Below, piece by piece: positions 1 through 8,774 of a stretch of DNA of 64,000 nt; the stretch's first letter is position 1; the number at the start of each line of letters is the position of its first letter. Position numbers and translations under genes: made by a program. Where the stretch lies: NCBI GenBank assembly GCA_947450475.1, contig CANFVK010000003.1, positions 124,001-188,000 of the forward strand, written 5' to 3'. This stretch comes from Bacteriovoracaceae bacterium. GTDB lineage: Bacteria > Bdellovibrionota > Bacteriovoracia > Bacteriovoracales > Bacteriovoracaceae. The notes beneath the pieces are model-generated. The model did not search any database, was not told the DNA's origin, and saw only the letters and a program-made list of their open reading frames with translations.

Positions 1-894
1 CCACCAGAATTATTCTTCAAAAAAGAGGTCACATTTTCAAATGATCCATTTATTATTCCTCCTTGGGTAAATTATGAAGAACGGCCAACACAAGATATTT
101 GGATAGAAATGATTAAGGAAATCAAAAATGATATCAAAAACGAAACGCTAGAAAAAGTTGTCATTTCAAGAAAAAAAATCTTTGAATACTCAGTCCCCGT
201 TGAACCATCTGAACTCTTTATTAATTTACACAAAAAAAACTTTACCCAAAACCATTGCTATGCTCTTTTTTATCAACAAAACTTGAAAAATGCTTTCATT
301 TCTTTTACTCCTGAAAAACTTTTTTCGACAATTGATAAGGTTTTTGAATCAGTTTCTTTAGCCGCAAGTGCTCCTCGGGGGAAAACTGAACAAGAAGATA
401 TTGAATTTGAGCATCTTTTAAATCACTCTCACAAACTAATCAAAGAACATGAATATGTGACAAATGAAATATTAGGCAATTTAAAACCTATTATGGAAAA
501 TATTTTTATTGGTGAGTTAAAAACAATGAAATTGCCCTACATTCAGCATCGGGTAATTGAAATTAAAGCAACTATGAACGAAAACATTGGCCCCCTCGAC
601 TTGTTAAGTTACCTTCACCCTACACCTGCGGTAGGAGGTCTACCGAAACAAAAAGCAATTGAAAAAATTTTATTAATTGAGGGGGAACCAAGAGGACACT
701 ATGCAGCTCCTTTTGGATACATCAATCAACATAACTCCGAATTTGCAGTAGCAATAAGATCTGCTCATCTCTTAAATAATTCTTTGACTGTTTTTGGGGG
801 AGCCGGAATCGTTGAAGGATCAGACGCAATTGAAGAATGGAATGAAACTGGAATAAAAATGAACCCATTTATTAGCGTGGTTAACAATGTCTAA
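1..894 (+). CDS. menF: Isochorismate synthase MenF, 5' end cut by window
   Basis: Converts chorismate to isochorismate, the entry step of menaquinone synthesis. The frame is open from base 1, so the gene begins upstream of the window; the first internal ATG is at 109 but is not the start. The chorismate-binding domain is visible in order: VVISRKK, FTPEKLFS (an SPE-like motif), ASAPRGK, the HPTPAVGG motif, EPRGHYAAPFGY, IRSAHLL and GAGIVEGSDAIEEW near the end. This order is typical of MenF/EntC/DhbC-type enzymes. The end overlaps menD by 8 bp, and menA and menC follow, which favours MenF over a siderophore or salicylate synthase. The glycine usual in the RGxYAG motif is alanine here (HYAAP), a mild variation. 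Confidence 0.93.
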   Translation, partial: PPELFFKKEVTFSNDPFIIPPWVNYEERPTQDIWIEMIKEIKNDIKNETLEKVVISRKKIFEYSVPVEPSELFINLHKKNFTQNHCYALFYQQNLKNAFISFTPEKLFSTIDKVFESVSLAASAPRGKTEQEDIEFEHLLNHSHKLIKEHEYVTNEILGNLKPIMENIFIGELKTMKLPYIQHRVIEIKATMNENIGPLDLLSYLHPTPAVGGLPKQKAIEKILLIEGEPRGHYAAPFGYINQHNSEFAVAIRSAHLLNNSLTVFGGAGIVEGSDAIEEWNETGIKMNPFISVVNNV

Positions 895-2635
895 ACTATT
901 ATCTCAAAATATCAATCGACTTTGGTCATCGTTAATAATTGATGAGTTTATAAAAAATCACATCACTCACTTCTACATTTCTCCTGGCATGAGAAACGCG
1001 CCACTAATTGCAGCTATTGTGGAGTCCCAAAAAGATAATAAGAAAATTTGTATTTATAATTGTATGGATGAACGGGCCGCTGGATATCGTGCTTTAGGTT
1101 TTTCCAAATCAACAGGTAAGGCATGCGTTTTAATCTGTACTTCAGGAACAGCAATGGCAAACTATATGCCGGCAATTATAGAAGCAAAAAAATCTAATAT
1201 GCCATTAATCGTATTATCCGCTGATAGACCCCCCGAATTAACTTACTGTGATGAGAATCAAACAATAGAGCAAATTAATTTCTACGGTAAATTTGTTCAA
1301 GGAGAATTATCTTTAGGGACACCTAATTTTGAAATTAGTCCTTTGGCTTTGACATCTTCTTTATCAAATTTAATTCATAAAGCATTTTTTCCACAAAAAG
1401 GACCTGTCCACTTTAACATTGCATTCAGGGAACCTCTGGAGGCTACAAAGCAATTCATTCCAGATGAATATTTAAAACTTTCAAATGAACAATTCAAGCG
1501 TATTGGTCCGGCAACTAGATACATGGCCCCAAATACAACACCGCGACCATTTGAAATTGAAGAAATTGCAACAATACTTAAAACTTCAAATTCCGGGTTG
1601 GTTGTAATTGGAAGTCTAAACCCTTATGACTTGACTCAGCCAGTAGTAGACTTCATAAAATTTCTCAACTGGCCTGTTTATTTTGATATTTCAAGTTCAC
1701 TTAAATTTGAATTTAATTTGTCAGATAATGCACTTCCAACTTTTGATCATCCAGAAGTTCAAGAAGCCATGATTTCTAATCCACCTCAGACTCTATTTCA
1801 TATTGGTGGAAGATTAACATCTAAGCATTACTATTCATTTCTCAAACAAGTTCCGTCAATAAACCTTATTACCTTGAGCTTAAATAAAGAGAAAGAGGAC
1901 CCTTCTCATCATACAAAAATAAGAATTAATGCTGATATAAACTCTACCCTAGAACTAGTTCAAAAATCATTGGGAACCAAACCACTTTTAGCAAAATCAT
2001 TAGATTTAAACTTCAACACTTTTACAAATAAAAAAATTCAAATTATAGAAAATGGACCATTGGCTTACCCGTCAATTTCAAAGACTATTATCGATAATCT
2101 TGATGAACACTCAATTTTATATATAGGCAACAGCACCGTAGTAAGATCATTTGATGCTTACTTTTCATGGCAAATTAAAAAGAAACTAACTATTGCTACC
2201 AATAGAGGCGTAAGTGGAATCGAAGGCTTTATAGCTTCAAGCTGTGGATTTATTGATGGAGCAGAAAAAGATGTTTACCTGGTTATTGGAGATGTGAGTT
2301 TTATTCATGATCTCAATTCACTTTATTTTTTAAAATCACTAGCATTTAACTTAAAAATAATTCTAATAAACAACCATGGTGGTGGAATTTTCACACTTCT
2401 GCCAATAAACAATGAAGATGATGTAGTTAGTATTATAACAAGCCCACATGAAAACTCTTTTAAATTTTCAGCGGAAATGGCAGGTTTAGACTATGTACAA
2501 ATCGATAAAATTCAAGATTTAAAAAATTCAGTTCTAGAATTAAAAAATAAAAATACTCACTGTTTACTAGAGATTCTTGTTGATAACAAAATAAACAAAG
2601 AAGTTTACGAAAAACTCAAAACTATAAAATTATGA
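887..2635 (+). CDS. menD: 2-succinyl-5-enolpyruvyl-6-hydroxy-3-cyclohexene-1-carboxylate synthase MenD
   Basis: Thiamine-diphosphate enzyme that joins isochorismate and 2-oxoglutarate in menaquinone synthesis. At 582 residues it has family length. The N-terminal part carries FYISPGMRNAPL (the SPGSRS-like motif), the DERAAGYRALG segment with the catalytic-type Glu, and TSGTAMANYMPAIIEA followed by LSADRPPEL. The C-terminal ThDP motif begins GDVSFIHDLNSLYFL near residue 467 and ends NNHGGGIF. Its ATG lies inside the end of menF (8 bp overlap), and its stop overlaps the menA start (ATGA), so translational coupling is likely. The MR replacing SR in SPGxR is a small departure from the usual motif. 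Confidence 0.96.
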   Translation: MSKLLSQNINRLWSSLIIDEFIKNHITHFYISPGMRNAPLIAAIVESQKDNKKICIYNCMDERAAGYRALGFSKSTGKACVLICTSGTAMANYMPAIIEAKKSNMPLIVLSADRPPELTYCDENQTIEQINFYGKFVQGELSLGTPNFEISPLALTSSLSNLIHKAFFPQKGPVHFNIAFREPLEATKQFIPDEYLKLSNEQFKRIGPATRYMAPNTTPRPFEIEEIATILKTSNSGLVVIGSLNPYDLTQPVVDFIKFLNWPVYFDISSSLKFEFNLSDNALPTFDHPEVQEAMISNPPQTLFHIGGRLTSKHYYSFLKQVPSINLITLSLNKEKEDPSHHTKIRINADINSTLELVQKSLGTKPLLAKSLDLNFNTFTNKKIQIIENGPLAYPSISKTIIDNLDEHSILYIGNSTVVRSFDAYFSWQIKKKLTIATNRGVSGIEGFIASSCGFIDGAEKDVYLVIGDVSFIHDLNSLYFLKSLAFNLKIILINNHGGGIFTLLPINNEDDVVSIITSPHENSFKFSAEMAGLDYVQIDKIQDLKNSVLELKNKNTHCLLEILVDNKINKEVYEKLKTIKL

Positions 2636-3504
2636 AAAACTGGATTATGGCCATAAGGCCTAAAACTCTTTTTGCTTCAATCTCACCTGTTATTCTAGGT
2701 CTATCTATTGCCTATTTTGAGCAAAATCACATAAATTTAACTGTTTCCATTTTAACTTTATTATGTGCATTGAGTCTCCAAATTGCTTCTAACCTTGCCA
2801 ACGATTACCTCGATTCTCAAAAAGGAGTTGATAATGAAAATCGTTTAGGCCCGACTAGAGTCACTCAGAAGGGATTAATTTCTTCTAAAATTATGAAAAG
2901 AGCTCTGTTTACTAGTTTATTGATTTCTTTTATCTTGGGCCTTTACTTAATGTGGTATGGCGGTATTGTCATCATTGTAATGGGATTTTTATCACTTTAC
3001 TTTGCCTATGGTTATACAGGAGGTCCTTACCCACTATCTTATAATGGGCTTGGAGAAGTCGCAGCTTTTGTTTTTTTTGGGGTTATTGCAGTTTCTGGAA
3101 CAACTTATTTACAAACGCACAATGTTTCTTTTTTTACACTAATATTAAGCTTTGGCCCCGGATTTATATCGGCAACAATTCTGGCAGTTAACAACCTCCG
3201 AGATATCGAAACTGACCGAGAAACTCATAAAAAAACTTTAGCCGTGCGCTTTGGAGAAGGTTTTCAACGAAAGCTTTGCTTGTTGTTCATTATTCTATCC
3301 ACGTTTGTACCTTTAATTATTTCTTTATCATTTCACATTTACTGGTTACTTCCACTTTTCTTTTTGCCTATTATTTTCACAAAAAACTGGTTACATATTG
3401 CTAAAGCGAATATCGACAAAAAGATGAACGATGCTTTAGCAAAAACAGCTCAATATTTACTACTTTATTGTTTACTCATCAGTTTAGTACTTTTTTTTTC
3501 GTAG
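2632..3504 (+). CDS. menA: 1,4-dihydroxy-2-naphthoate polyprenyltransferase MenA
   Basis: Integral membrane UbiA-family prenyltransferase that attaches the polyprenyl tail to 1,4-dihydroxy-2-naphthoate. The first aspartate-rich motif NLANDYLDSQKGVD lies at residues 54-67 and the second, NNLRDIETDRETHKKTLAVRFG-like, near residue 187; both are Mg-pyrophosphate binding motifs of MenA. Eight or nine hydrophobic segments span the 290 residues. The start overlaps the menD stop by 4 bp. The gene is third in a menF-menD-menA-menC order; menB, menE and menH are not in the window. Confidence 0.95.
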   Translation: MKNWIMAIRPKTLFASISPVILGLSIAYFEQNHINLTVSILTLLCALSLQIASNLANDYLDSQKGVDNENRLGPTRVTQKGLISSKIMKRALFTSLLISFILGLYLMWYGGIVIIVMGFLSLYFAYGYTGGPYPLSYNGLGEVAAFVFFGVIAVSGTTYLQTHNVSFFTLILSFGPGFISATILAVNNLRDIETDRETHKKTLAVRFGEGFQRKLCLLFIILSTFVPLIISLSFHIYWLLPLFFLPIIFTKNWLHIAKANIDKKMNDALAKTAQYLLLYCLLISLVLFFS

Positions 3505-3515
3505 AGGTTGCTGAA

Positions 3516-4517
3516 TTGAAACTAGCTCTAAGTTTTTATCAAACTCAATTTAATTATATACAACCGATTATTGTGTCTAATCATCAACTTTCTTCAAATA
3601 TTGCACTTCATGTTTTGATAAAAAATCTAGATACCAATCAAGAGATGGGCTTTTTGGAATTGACAGCACTTCAAGGATTTCACAACTATTCAATAGAAAA
3701 TTGGAAATACTATCTACAATTTTTTTTTAATAGTGCTACCTTAAATTTTGAAGATATTGATTTTAACAAAAAATTTTTTAATGTCGTTCAATGTGATCTT
3801 TTTTGCAAAGGCGAATTATTATTTATCGTTGAAAGTATCCTATTGAAGGTTTTATCATTTCATAATTATGTTTTTTATACTCAAAAAGTGATTAAAACCA
3901 ACTCTCTTTTCTCTGGGTATAATTATTTTGATATCAATGTTGATGTAATTAAAATTAAAATAAGACCAATCAATATTGTAAACGCTGAAATGTTTGATTT
4001 CTTAAAGATACAATTGACAAAAAAATCTAATTTGAAGATTCGTTTTGATGGAAATAGAACTTTTTCATTAATGGAACTTTGTGACCTCTTCAATAACTTT
4101 ATAAAAATAATTGGTGCTGATTTTATAAAAAATATAGAATACATTGAGGAACCCTTTATAAATTTCAATGACATTTTTTTATTTAAAAATTATCATCCTA
4201 TTCCAATTGCCATTGATGAATCAATAATTCCTCTTGCGTATAAAATGAAATCATTTCAAAATGACTTTCCAATGATTAAGTCATTAATTATTAAACCTTC
4301 TTTGCTTGGAATAAGCCCTTCTTATGACATAATTACAAAGGCAAAAGCTTTAAAACTAAATTGCGTCATCAGTTCAAGCTACGAAACAACGTCCGCCTTA
4401 AACGCTCACCTATTTTTGTGCCAGCGAATTTCAGAAAACTATCATGGACTCGATACTTTAAAATTCTTACCGCCACCATTTGATAAACTTCAAGAAAATT
4501 TCTGCCTAGAAAATTGA
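3516..4517 (+). CDS. menC: o-Succinylbenzoate synthase MenC, TTG start
   Basis: Enolase-superfamily dehydratase giving o-succinylbenzoate. The TTG at 3516 is chosen because AGAGG at 3503-3507 sits 8 bp upstream; a frame-compatible TTG at 3468 lies inside menA without a ribosome site. Counting from 3516, the expected acid-base and metal residues are all present: KxK at 146/148 (IKIKI), Asp178 in RFDGNRTF, Glu in IEEPF around 211, Asp234 in AIDES and Lys260 in IIKPSLLG, followed by SSSYETTSAL. An N-terminal FLELTALQGFHNYS corresponds to the usual E-x-x-PLPGFS loop. The sequence is divergent and very Phe/Asn/Lys-rich, so generic searches may miss it, but the catalytic set and operon position make the call firm. 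Confidence 0.88.
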   Translation: MKLALSFYQTQFNYIQPIIVSNHQLSSNIALHVLIKNLDTNQEMGFLELTALQGFHNYSIENWKYYLQFFFNSATLNFEDIDFNKKFFNVVQCDLFCKGELLFIVESILLKVLSFHNYVFYTQKVIKTNSLFSGYNYFDINVDVIKIKIRPINIVNAEMFDFLKIQLTKKSNLKIRFDGNRTFSLMELCDLFNNFIKIIGADFIKNIEYIEEPFINFNDIFLFKNYHPIPIAIDESIIPLAYKMKSFQNDFPMIKSLIIKPSLLGISPSYDIITKAKALKLNCVISSSYETTSALNAHLFLCQRISENYHGLDTLKFLPPPFDKLQENFCLEN

Positions 4518-4518
4518 G

Positions 4519-4549
4519 TTGTGTTTTTAAATTAAATTAGCTTTATAAT
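4519..4549 (+). promoter_or_regulatory. Possible promoter upstream of small lipoprotein gene
   Basis: A perfect TATAAT lies at 4544-4549 in the gap after menC. The best -35 candidate, TTGTGT at 4519-4524, is 19 bp away, so the pair is imperfect. It would drive the Cys-rich lipoprotein at 4580. Confidence 0.35.
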
Positions 4550-4579
4550 GCTTAGTAGTTCCTATATTTTGGAGAATTT

Positions 4580-4762
4580 ATGAAAAATATTGTAAAAATT
4601 TCTATGCTAACTGTTATACTTTCACTTACTTCTTGTTCCCATTGGTCACATTGTGAAAGTTGCTGTGATACCCAATGTACGATGAAGAAAGAAAATTCAA
4701 AAAATTGTGATCAATGTTCCATGAAAAATGAAATTAAAACTGAGAATACAACTAAAAAATGA
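4580..4762 (+). CDS. Small Cys-rich lipoprotein
   Basis: A 60-residue protein with a signal peptide ending in the lipobox LTSC; Cys19 would be lipidated. The mature part is only about 40 residues and carries six further cysteines in C-x2-CC-x3-C and C-x2-C groupings (ESCCDTQC, CDQC), plus two His, then a Lys/Glu/Thr-rich tail. Paired cysteines suggest metal binding or disulfides in the periplasm, but no family is recognised. GGAG lies 6 bp before the ATG. It stands alone between the men operon and a second small lipoprotein. Confidence 0.75.
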   Translation: MKNIVKISMLTVILSLTSCSHWSHCESCCDTQCTMKKENSKNCDQCSMKNEIKTENTTKK

Positions 4763-4803
4763 TAGGCAAATTTTCTTCTCTATATTCAGTGGGCCAATGA
4801 GAC

Positions 4804-4809
4804 TATAAT
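4804..4809 (+). promoter_or_regulatory. Probable -10 element for lipoprotein gene at 4829
   Basis: TATAAT at 4804-4809 overlaps an upstream in-frame ATG at 4808. Transcription would begin near 4816, so that ATG could not be in the message; this supports the start at 4829. No convincing -35 box is seen 17 bp upstream. Confidence 0.4.
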
Positions 4810-4828
4810 GGATTTTAGGGAGGGGCAG

Positions 4829-5014
4829 ATGAAGACCTTGTTTAAATACTCATTACTTATCGCAACTTTATTTACTATTTTAGCCTCTTGTTCTCATCAC
4901 GAAGGTGCACAACGCTCTGTAGCTACCGAGTCTTGTTTGAACTCAGTCAAGCCAGAGTATCAATCTTATTTTGATTCTGTTGAAAAGTGTCTAGAAAAAG
5001 AACCGCAAAAATGA
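4829..5014 (+). CDS. Small lipoprotein, unknown function
   Basis: A 61-residue lipoprotein with hydrophobic signal and lipobox ILASC (Cys21). The mature chain contains two more Cys (ATESC and EKC) and no recognised domain. An in-frame ATG at 4808 is rejected as the start because GGAGGGG immediately precedes the ATG at 4829 and a -10 box overlaps the upstream ATG. The gene is followed after 36 bp by an outer-membrane barrel gene, possibly in the same transcript. Function unknown. Confidence 0.72.
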   Translation: MKTLFKYSLLIATLFTILASCSHHEGAQRSVATESCLNSVKPEYQSYFDSVEKCLEKEPQK

Positions 5015-5050
5015 TAAACATCCCCCTATATTTTTAAAAATCGGGACCAA

Positions 5051-6244
5051 ATGAAAAATCTTTTTTATGCATTTTTCTTTATTTCAAATTTAACATTTGC
5101 CTTCGACACTTCATTAAAAGGCTTCATCGCTCTCGATGCCCTTAATTATGAAAAAATTCAAGATAAAGATGGCGGTGCTTCAATAGGTATTGCCGTTTTA
5201 GACTTAAAAGTATTTGCGGAACAAGACAATCTAAGTTCGGCCATTAAGCTAAATATCGATGGTAATCTAGCTGTTCAAAATACTATTTTTGAAGAAGCAT
5301 ATGCAAGTTACAGAGGAATCAAAGATTGGAAATTCACCCTTGGTAAGGGTGTTGTTAAGTTTCAAAATCTTCATTGGGGAGCTGTTGAAAATAGTTACTT
5401 AGATGGTGGATCGATATTAGGAACCGAAAACAGCTGGCGCAAAGTAAATGGTAAGGCCTTTATTAGTGCTACTTACGGAAACCGTAGTAAAGGCTATCTC
5501 GATACGGTAAGTTTTTGGGGTGACTCTTCTGAAATTCAAACAGATGAACAAGGAAACCCTTTTTTTGTAAGCTCGGGAACAGGAACACTTGTCTCTCCTA
5601 AATTCGTCAGTGCCTATTCCATGCAAAATGTTACGGCATTCAACACTTCCAAACAATTAGGCTTTGCCAATAAATTAGAGTATTACAAATTTGATAATTG
5701 GACATTAACTGCCGGCCAGGTATTTTATAAAAATAAGCTCCAACCTGAGGCCAGTTATGGAGTCGATTTTGGTATAAATCATGATACCGATAAATACGAA
5801 CTATGGATTGATATGCTATACGGCTTTACCAGTAAAGCTCCATTTGAGCAGTATACAACACTTGCAAAAAATGAATATTTCATTCAAATGGGCTCCCAAT
5901 ACCATTTCGATGAATTCTGGAGTGTCATCGCAAACACAGAATGGCTTTTTGTTAAAGACAGGGCACATGACTATACTAGTGTTTTTAATGTGGGAACTAT
6001 TTATTATAAAGCTGACTCTAAATACGTTGAAAAAAGCGGCCAACTTGTTAACTCTACAAGCTTTAAGTTCGAAAGTGCAATCCAATACAAATTATCAAAA
6101 TCATCATTTATAACTTCGGGTGCTTGTTATGAAAGAAAGATCGCCGAAAAAAATGGAATAAAAGATCTCTCCTACATTCCAGGAGTTTATAATGCTAATT
6201 CTGAAGGTTTTAAGGTCTCTTCAAGTGTTTCATTTTGGTTCTAA
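5051..6244 (+). CDS. Outer-membrane beta-barrel protein, porin-like
   Basis: A 397-residue protein with a signal peptide cleaved after LTFA. The mature chain is rich in alternating hydrophobic/polar stretches with aromatic girdle residues and ends SSVSFWF, a C-terminal Phe typical of BAM-inserted barrels. The N-terminal region (FIALDALNYE, AVLDLKVFAEQ, FTLGKGVVKFQNLHWG) resembles general porins or alginate/phosphate-porin-like barrels, but no specific substrate can be assigned. It follows the small lipoprotein gene by 36 bp. Predicted site is the outer membrane. Confidence 0.75.
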   Translation: MKNLFYAFFFISNLTFAFDTSLKGFIALDALNYEKIQDKDGGASIGIAVLDLKVFAEQDNLSSAIKLNIDGNLAVQNTIFEEAYASYRGIKDWKFTLGKGVVKFQNLHWGAVENSYLDGGSILGTENSWRKVNGKAFISATYGNRSKGYLDTVSFWGDSSEIQTDEQGNPFFVSSGTGTLVSPKFVSAYSMQNVTAFNTSKQLGFANKLEYYKFDNWTLTAGQVFYKNKLQPEASYGVDFGINHDTDKYELWIDMLYGFTSKAPFEQYTTLAKNEYFIQMGSQYHFDEFWSVIANTEWLFVKDRAHDYTSVFNVGTIYYKADSKYVEKSGQLVNSTSFKFESAIQYKLSKSSFITSGACYERKIAEKNGIKDLSYIPGVYNANSEGFKVSSSVSFWF

Positions 6245-6268
6245 TTGAGTCAGTAAATTTTTCAAGAT

Positions 6269-6297
6269 TTGGATTCTTTCCAAAGATATCTTATATA
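6269..6297 (+). promoter_or_regulatory. Possible sigma-70-type promoter for serine protease
   Basis: TTGGAT (6269-6274) and TATATA (6292-6297) are separated by 17 bp in the short gap before the ATG at 6316. The match is moderate. Confidence 0.35.
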
Positions 6298-6315
6298 AAG
6301 TGCTAAACTGATGCC

Positions 6316-7236
6316 ATGAAAACTGCTTTGGCATTTTATTTTCTCACCATTTTCATATTCGAAGTCCATGCACTTCCACTACATAAAATTGAAGGGACTC
6401 AGCTTATTTACGGTAATGATGATCGATATGAAATATATGAATATCCTGATAATTCTTTTATCGATAAGGCGCAATCGGTTGCAATGCGAGTACCTTCTAG
6501 ACGTCTTCTCGAAGATCGTGATGATTCCAGCCTAATTAACTTTCAGGCAAGAAAACTTAGTCAACTCATGCCTCTGATTTGTTCAGATGAAAAATATATT
6601 GATCAATACAGTGTTGGAGATTGTTCTGGTTTTCTTGTTGCTCCAAATATTTTAGTAACAGCAGGGCATTGTATGAAGAGCGAATCTGAATGTTCAAAAA
6701 ATAAATGGATATTTGGATATACTAAGGGCATTAATCAATTTCAAAAGTCAGATGTTTATAGTTGTAAAAAAATTATTGCTCAAAAATTAAACTATAATGA
6801 ATCTGAAGTTAATGACTATGCAGTTGTCGAATTAGATCGCTCTGTTGAAAGCCGCGTTCCATTATCTAGAAGGCATATGGGTACAGTCTTACCAAATACA
6901 GCGTTGGTTGTTATTGGTCATCCAATGGGATTGCCGATGAAGGCTGTAAACGGAGGCCGAGTTACTTTATTCAATGATAAAGAAATGCTAAATCCTTTAA
7001 AGTCTATTTTTCTAAGAGCAAACTATTTTAATGCCAATCTTGACGTCTATGCTGGAAATTCTGGATCCCCTGTTTTCAACCAAAATACAGGAAAAGTAGA
7101 GGGAATCCTTATTCAAGGTGCAGAAGATTTTATTTATGATGAAGAACAAAAATGTATGAAATCTAAGCATCTATCCAATAGTCACCATAATTCTTACGAA
7201 AAAGTGATGAGGATCACGAAGGTACCAGGTATTTAA
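6316..7236 (+). CDS. Secreted trypsin-like serine protease
   Basis: Chymotrypsin-fold (S1-type) peptidase of 306 residues with an N-terminal signal ending near EVHA at residue 19. The triad is visible: His118 in TAGHC, Asp167 in NDYAVVEL and Ser249 in GNSGSP. The region before the catalytic domain (residues 20-90) may be a propeptide; it contains an arginine-rich RRLLEDRDD stretch that could be a processing site. Several Cys (CSDE, GDCSG, GHC, SEC, YSC) could form disulfides. It is likely exported to the periplasm or medium; the S1B/glutamyl-endopeptidase type is closest by eye. The stop overlaps the convergent hemB stop by 4 bp. Confidence 0.9.
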   Translation: MKTALAFYFLTIFIFEVHALPLHKIEGTQLIYGNDDRYEIYEYPDNSFIDKAQSVAMRVPSRRLLEDRDDSSLINFQARKLSQLMPLICSDEKYIDQYSVGDCSGFLVAPNILVTAGHCMKSESECSKNKWIFGYTKGINQFQKSDVYSCKKIIAQKLNYNESEVNDYAVVELDRSVESRVPLSRRHMGTVLPNTALVVIGHPMGLPMKAVNGGRVTLFNDKEMLNPLKSIFLRANYFNANLDVYAGNSGSPVFNQNTGKVEGILIQGAEDFIYDEEQKCMKSKHLSNSHHNSYEKVMRITKVPGI

Positions 7237-8219
7237 TTCGAGTTTAAAATTTTGGCAGCATCTTTTGCAAAATAAGTAAGTATCATGTCCGCTCCAGCTC
7301 GCTTAAAACTCCAAAGCATTTCGATCATGACCTTATCGCCGTCAATCCAGCCTTTTTCACTAGCAGCTTTCACCATGGCGTATTCACCACTAACATTATA
7401 AGCAGCTATTGGTAATGTCGTATTGTCTCTAAGAGTTTTAATGACATCTAAATAAGGCAAACCAGGCTTAACCATAAGTACATCAGCACCTTCAGATTCG
7501 TCCAAATATGCCTCACGAAGGGCCTCACGCACATTGGCATAATCCATTTGGTAAGTTTTCTTATCTCCCCGTTTTGGGGCAGAATTTAGAGCATCTCTAA
7601 AAGGTCCGTAAAAAGCAGAAGCATATTTAGCAGCGTATGACATGATTGAAGTATTGATGAAATTCTCTTCATCAAGTGCGTCTCTGATAAACCCAACTCT
7701 TCCATCCATCATATCTGATGGACCTAAAATATCTGTTCCGGATTTAGCTTGAACAATTGACATTTTCGCCAAAATCTCAAGAGTGGCGTCGTTTAATATT
7801 TCTCCCGTTTTAGAGTCAACGAGACCATCATGTCCATCGCTTGAATAAGGATCTAGAGCGACATCAGACATTACCAGAAGCTCTGGAATGGCATTTTTAA
7901 CTTCCTTAATGGCACGTTGATAAAGCCCATCGGGGTTATAAGCTTCAGAAGCTTTAGAATTTTTAAACTTTTCATCTATTGCAGGAAAAAGAGCAACGCA
8001 AGGAACTCCTAACTGATGAAGCACTCTGCATTCATTGACTAATAAATCTATTGAAAGTCTAGAAATTCCGGGCATTGAATGGATGGGTTGATTAACATTT
8101 TTTCCTTCGATGACAAAAAGTGGAGCAATCAAGTCATGAGTGGATAAATTCGACTCCCTAACTAATTTTCTAATAGCTGGATTTAATCTATTTCTTCTAG
8201 GTCTTGAAATATTTAACAT
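7233..8219 (-). CDS. hemB: Porphobilinogen synthase (delta-aminolevulinate dehydratase)
   Basis: Condenses two 5-aminolevulinate molecules to porphobilinogen in heme synthesis. The 328-residue protein carries the two Schiff-base lysines: Lys198 in AAKYASAFYGPF and Lys251 in MVKPGLPYLD, with GPSDMMDGR at residues 167-174. The metal-site motif at residues 119-132 reads DVALDPYSSDGHDG: the three zinc-binding cysteines of the E. coli/human type are replaced by Ala/Asp/Asp, as in the Mg-dependent enzymes of Pseudomonas and Bradyrhizobium. It lies 16 bp after sufE on the same strand, so a two-gene transcript is likely. Confidence 0.97.
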   Translation of the reverse strand: MLNISRPRRNRLNPAIRKLVRESNLSTHDLIAPLFVIEGKNVNQPIHSMPGISRLSIDLLVNECRVLHQLGVPCVALFPAIDEKFKNSKASEAYNPDGLYQRAIKEVKNAIPELLVMSDVALDPYSSDGHDGLVDSKTGEILNDATLEILAKMSIVQAKSGTDILGPSDMMDGRVGFIRDALDEENFINTSIMSYAAKYASAFYGPFRDALNSAPKRGDKKTYQMDYANVREALREAYLDESEGADVLMVKPGLPYLDVIKTLRDNTTLPIAAYNVSGEYAMVKAASEKGWIDGDKVMIEMLWSFKRAGADMILTYFAKDAAKILNSN

Positions 8220-8235
8220 ATGATCCTCTTTAATA

Positions 8236-8667
8236 TTATTTTCTATTCATCAATAATTGAGCTTTAAAAGCCATAGCATAAAATGAAATTTGTTTTAACA
8301 TCGAAGATAGTCCATTTGCACGACTCATTGAAAGATGATCACGTAATCCAATATCTTCCAAAAAATTTGGCTTTGTAGACAACACCTCATCTGGAGTTGA
8401 ATCCGAATAGACAAAAACTAAAAGAGCAATAATTCCCTTAACAATAGATGCATCACTATCAGCACAAAAAATAATTTTACCATCTTTTAACTCGGCACTT
8501 AACCAAACTTGTGACTGGCAACCTTTTATTTTATTAGCTTCAATTTTTAACTCCTCATTGATCGGATTAAGCTTTTTACCTAAATCTATGAGGTGCTTAT
8601 ACCGACTTTCCCAGTCGGGAAATTGCAGAAATTCATTTTTGATCTTCGCTATGCGATCAGTAATCAT
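8236..8667 (-). CDS. sufE: Cysteine desulfuration protein SufE
   Basis: Sulfur acceptor that takes persulfide from the cysteine desulfurase SufS and passes it to the Fe-S scaffold in the cytoplasm. The acceptor is Cys50 in IKGCQSQVW, the family signature; further matches are FPDWESRYKHLIDLGK, ADSDASIVKGIIALL and RANGLSSMLKQI. Length of 143 residues is normal. SufS and SufBCD are not in the window; the immediate neighbour is hemB, linking two cofactor pathways. Confidence 0.94.
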   Translation of the reverse strand: MITDRIAKIKNEFLQFPDWESRYKHLIDLGKKLNPINEELKIEANKIKGCQSQVWLSAELKDGKIIFCADSDASIVKGIIALLVFVYSDSTPDEVLSTKPNFLEDIGLRDHLSMSRANGLSSMLKQISFYAMAFKAQLLMNRK

Positions 8668-8774
8668 ATTTACCCTGGCAATATCTGAGTTAATAACTTA
8701 TATATATCATGACAAGTCTTACGCTACAATAATTCTCTGATTTCTAAAATAACTGAACATGTTAGAATGGCTAT

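Noticed and set aside
4808..4828. ATG at 4808 for the second lipoprotein
   Set aside because: It overlaps the -10 box and lacks a ribosome site; the lipobox is correctly placed from 4829.
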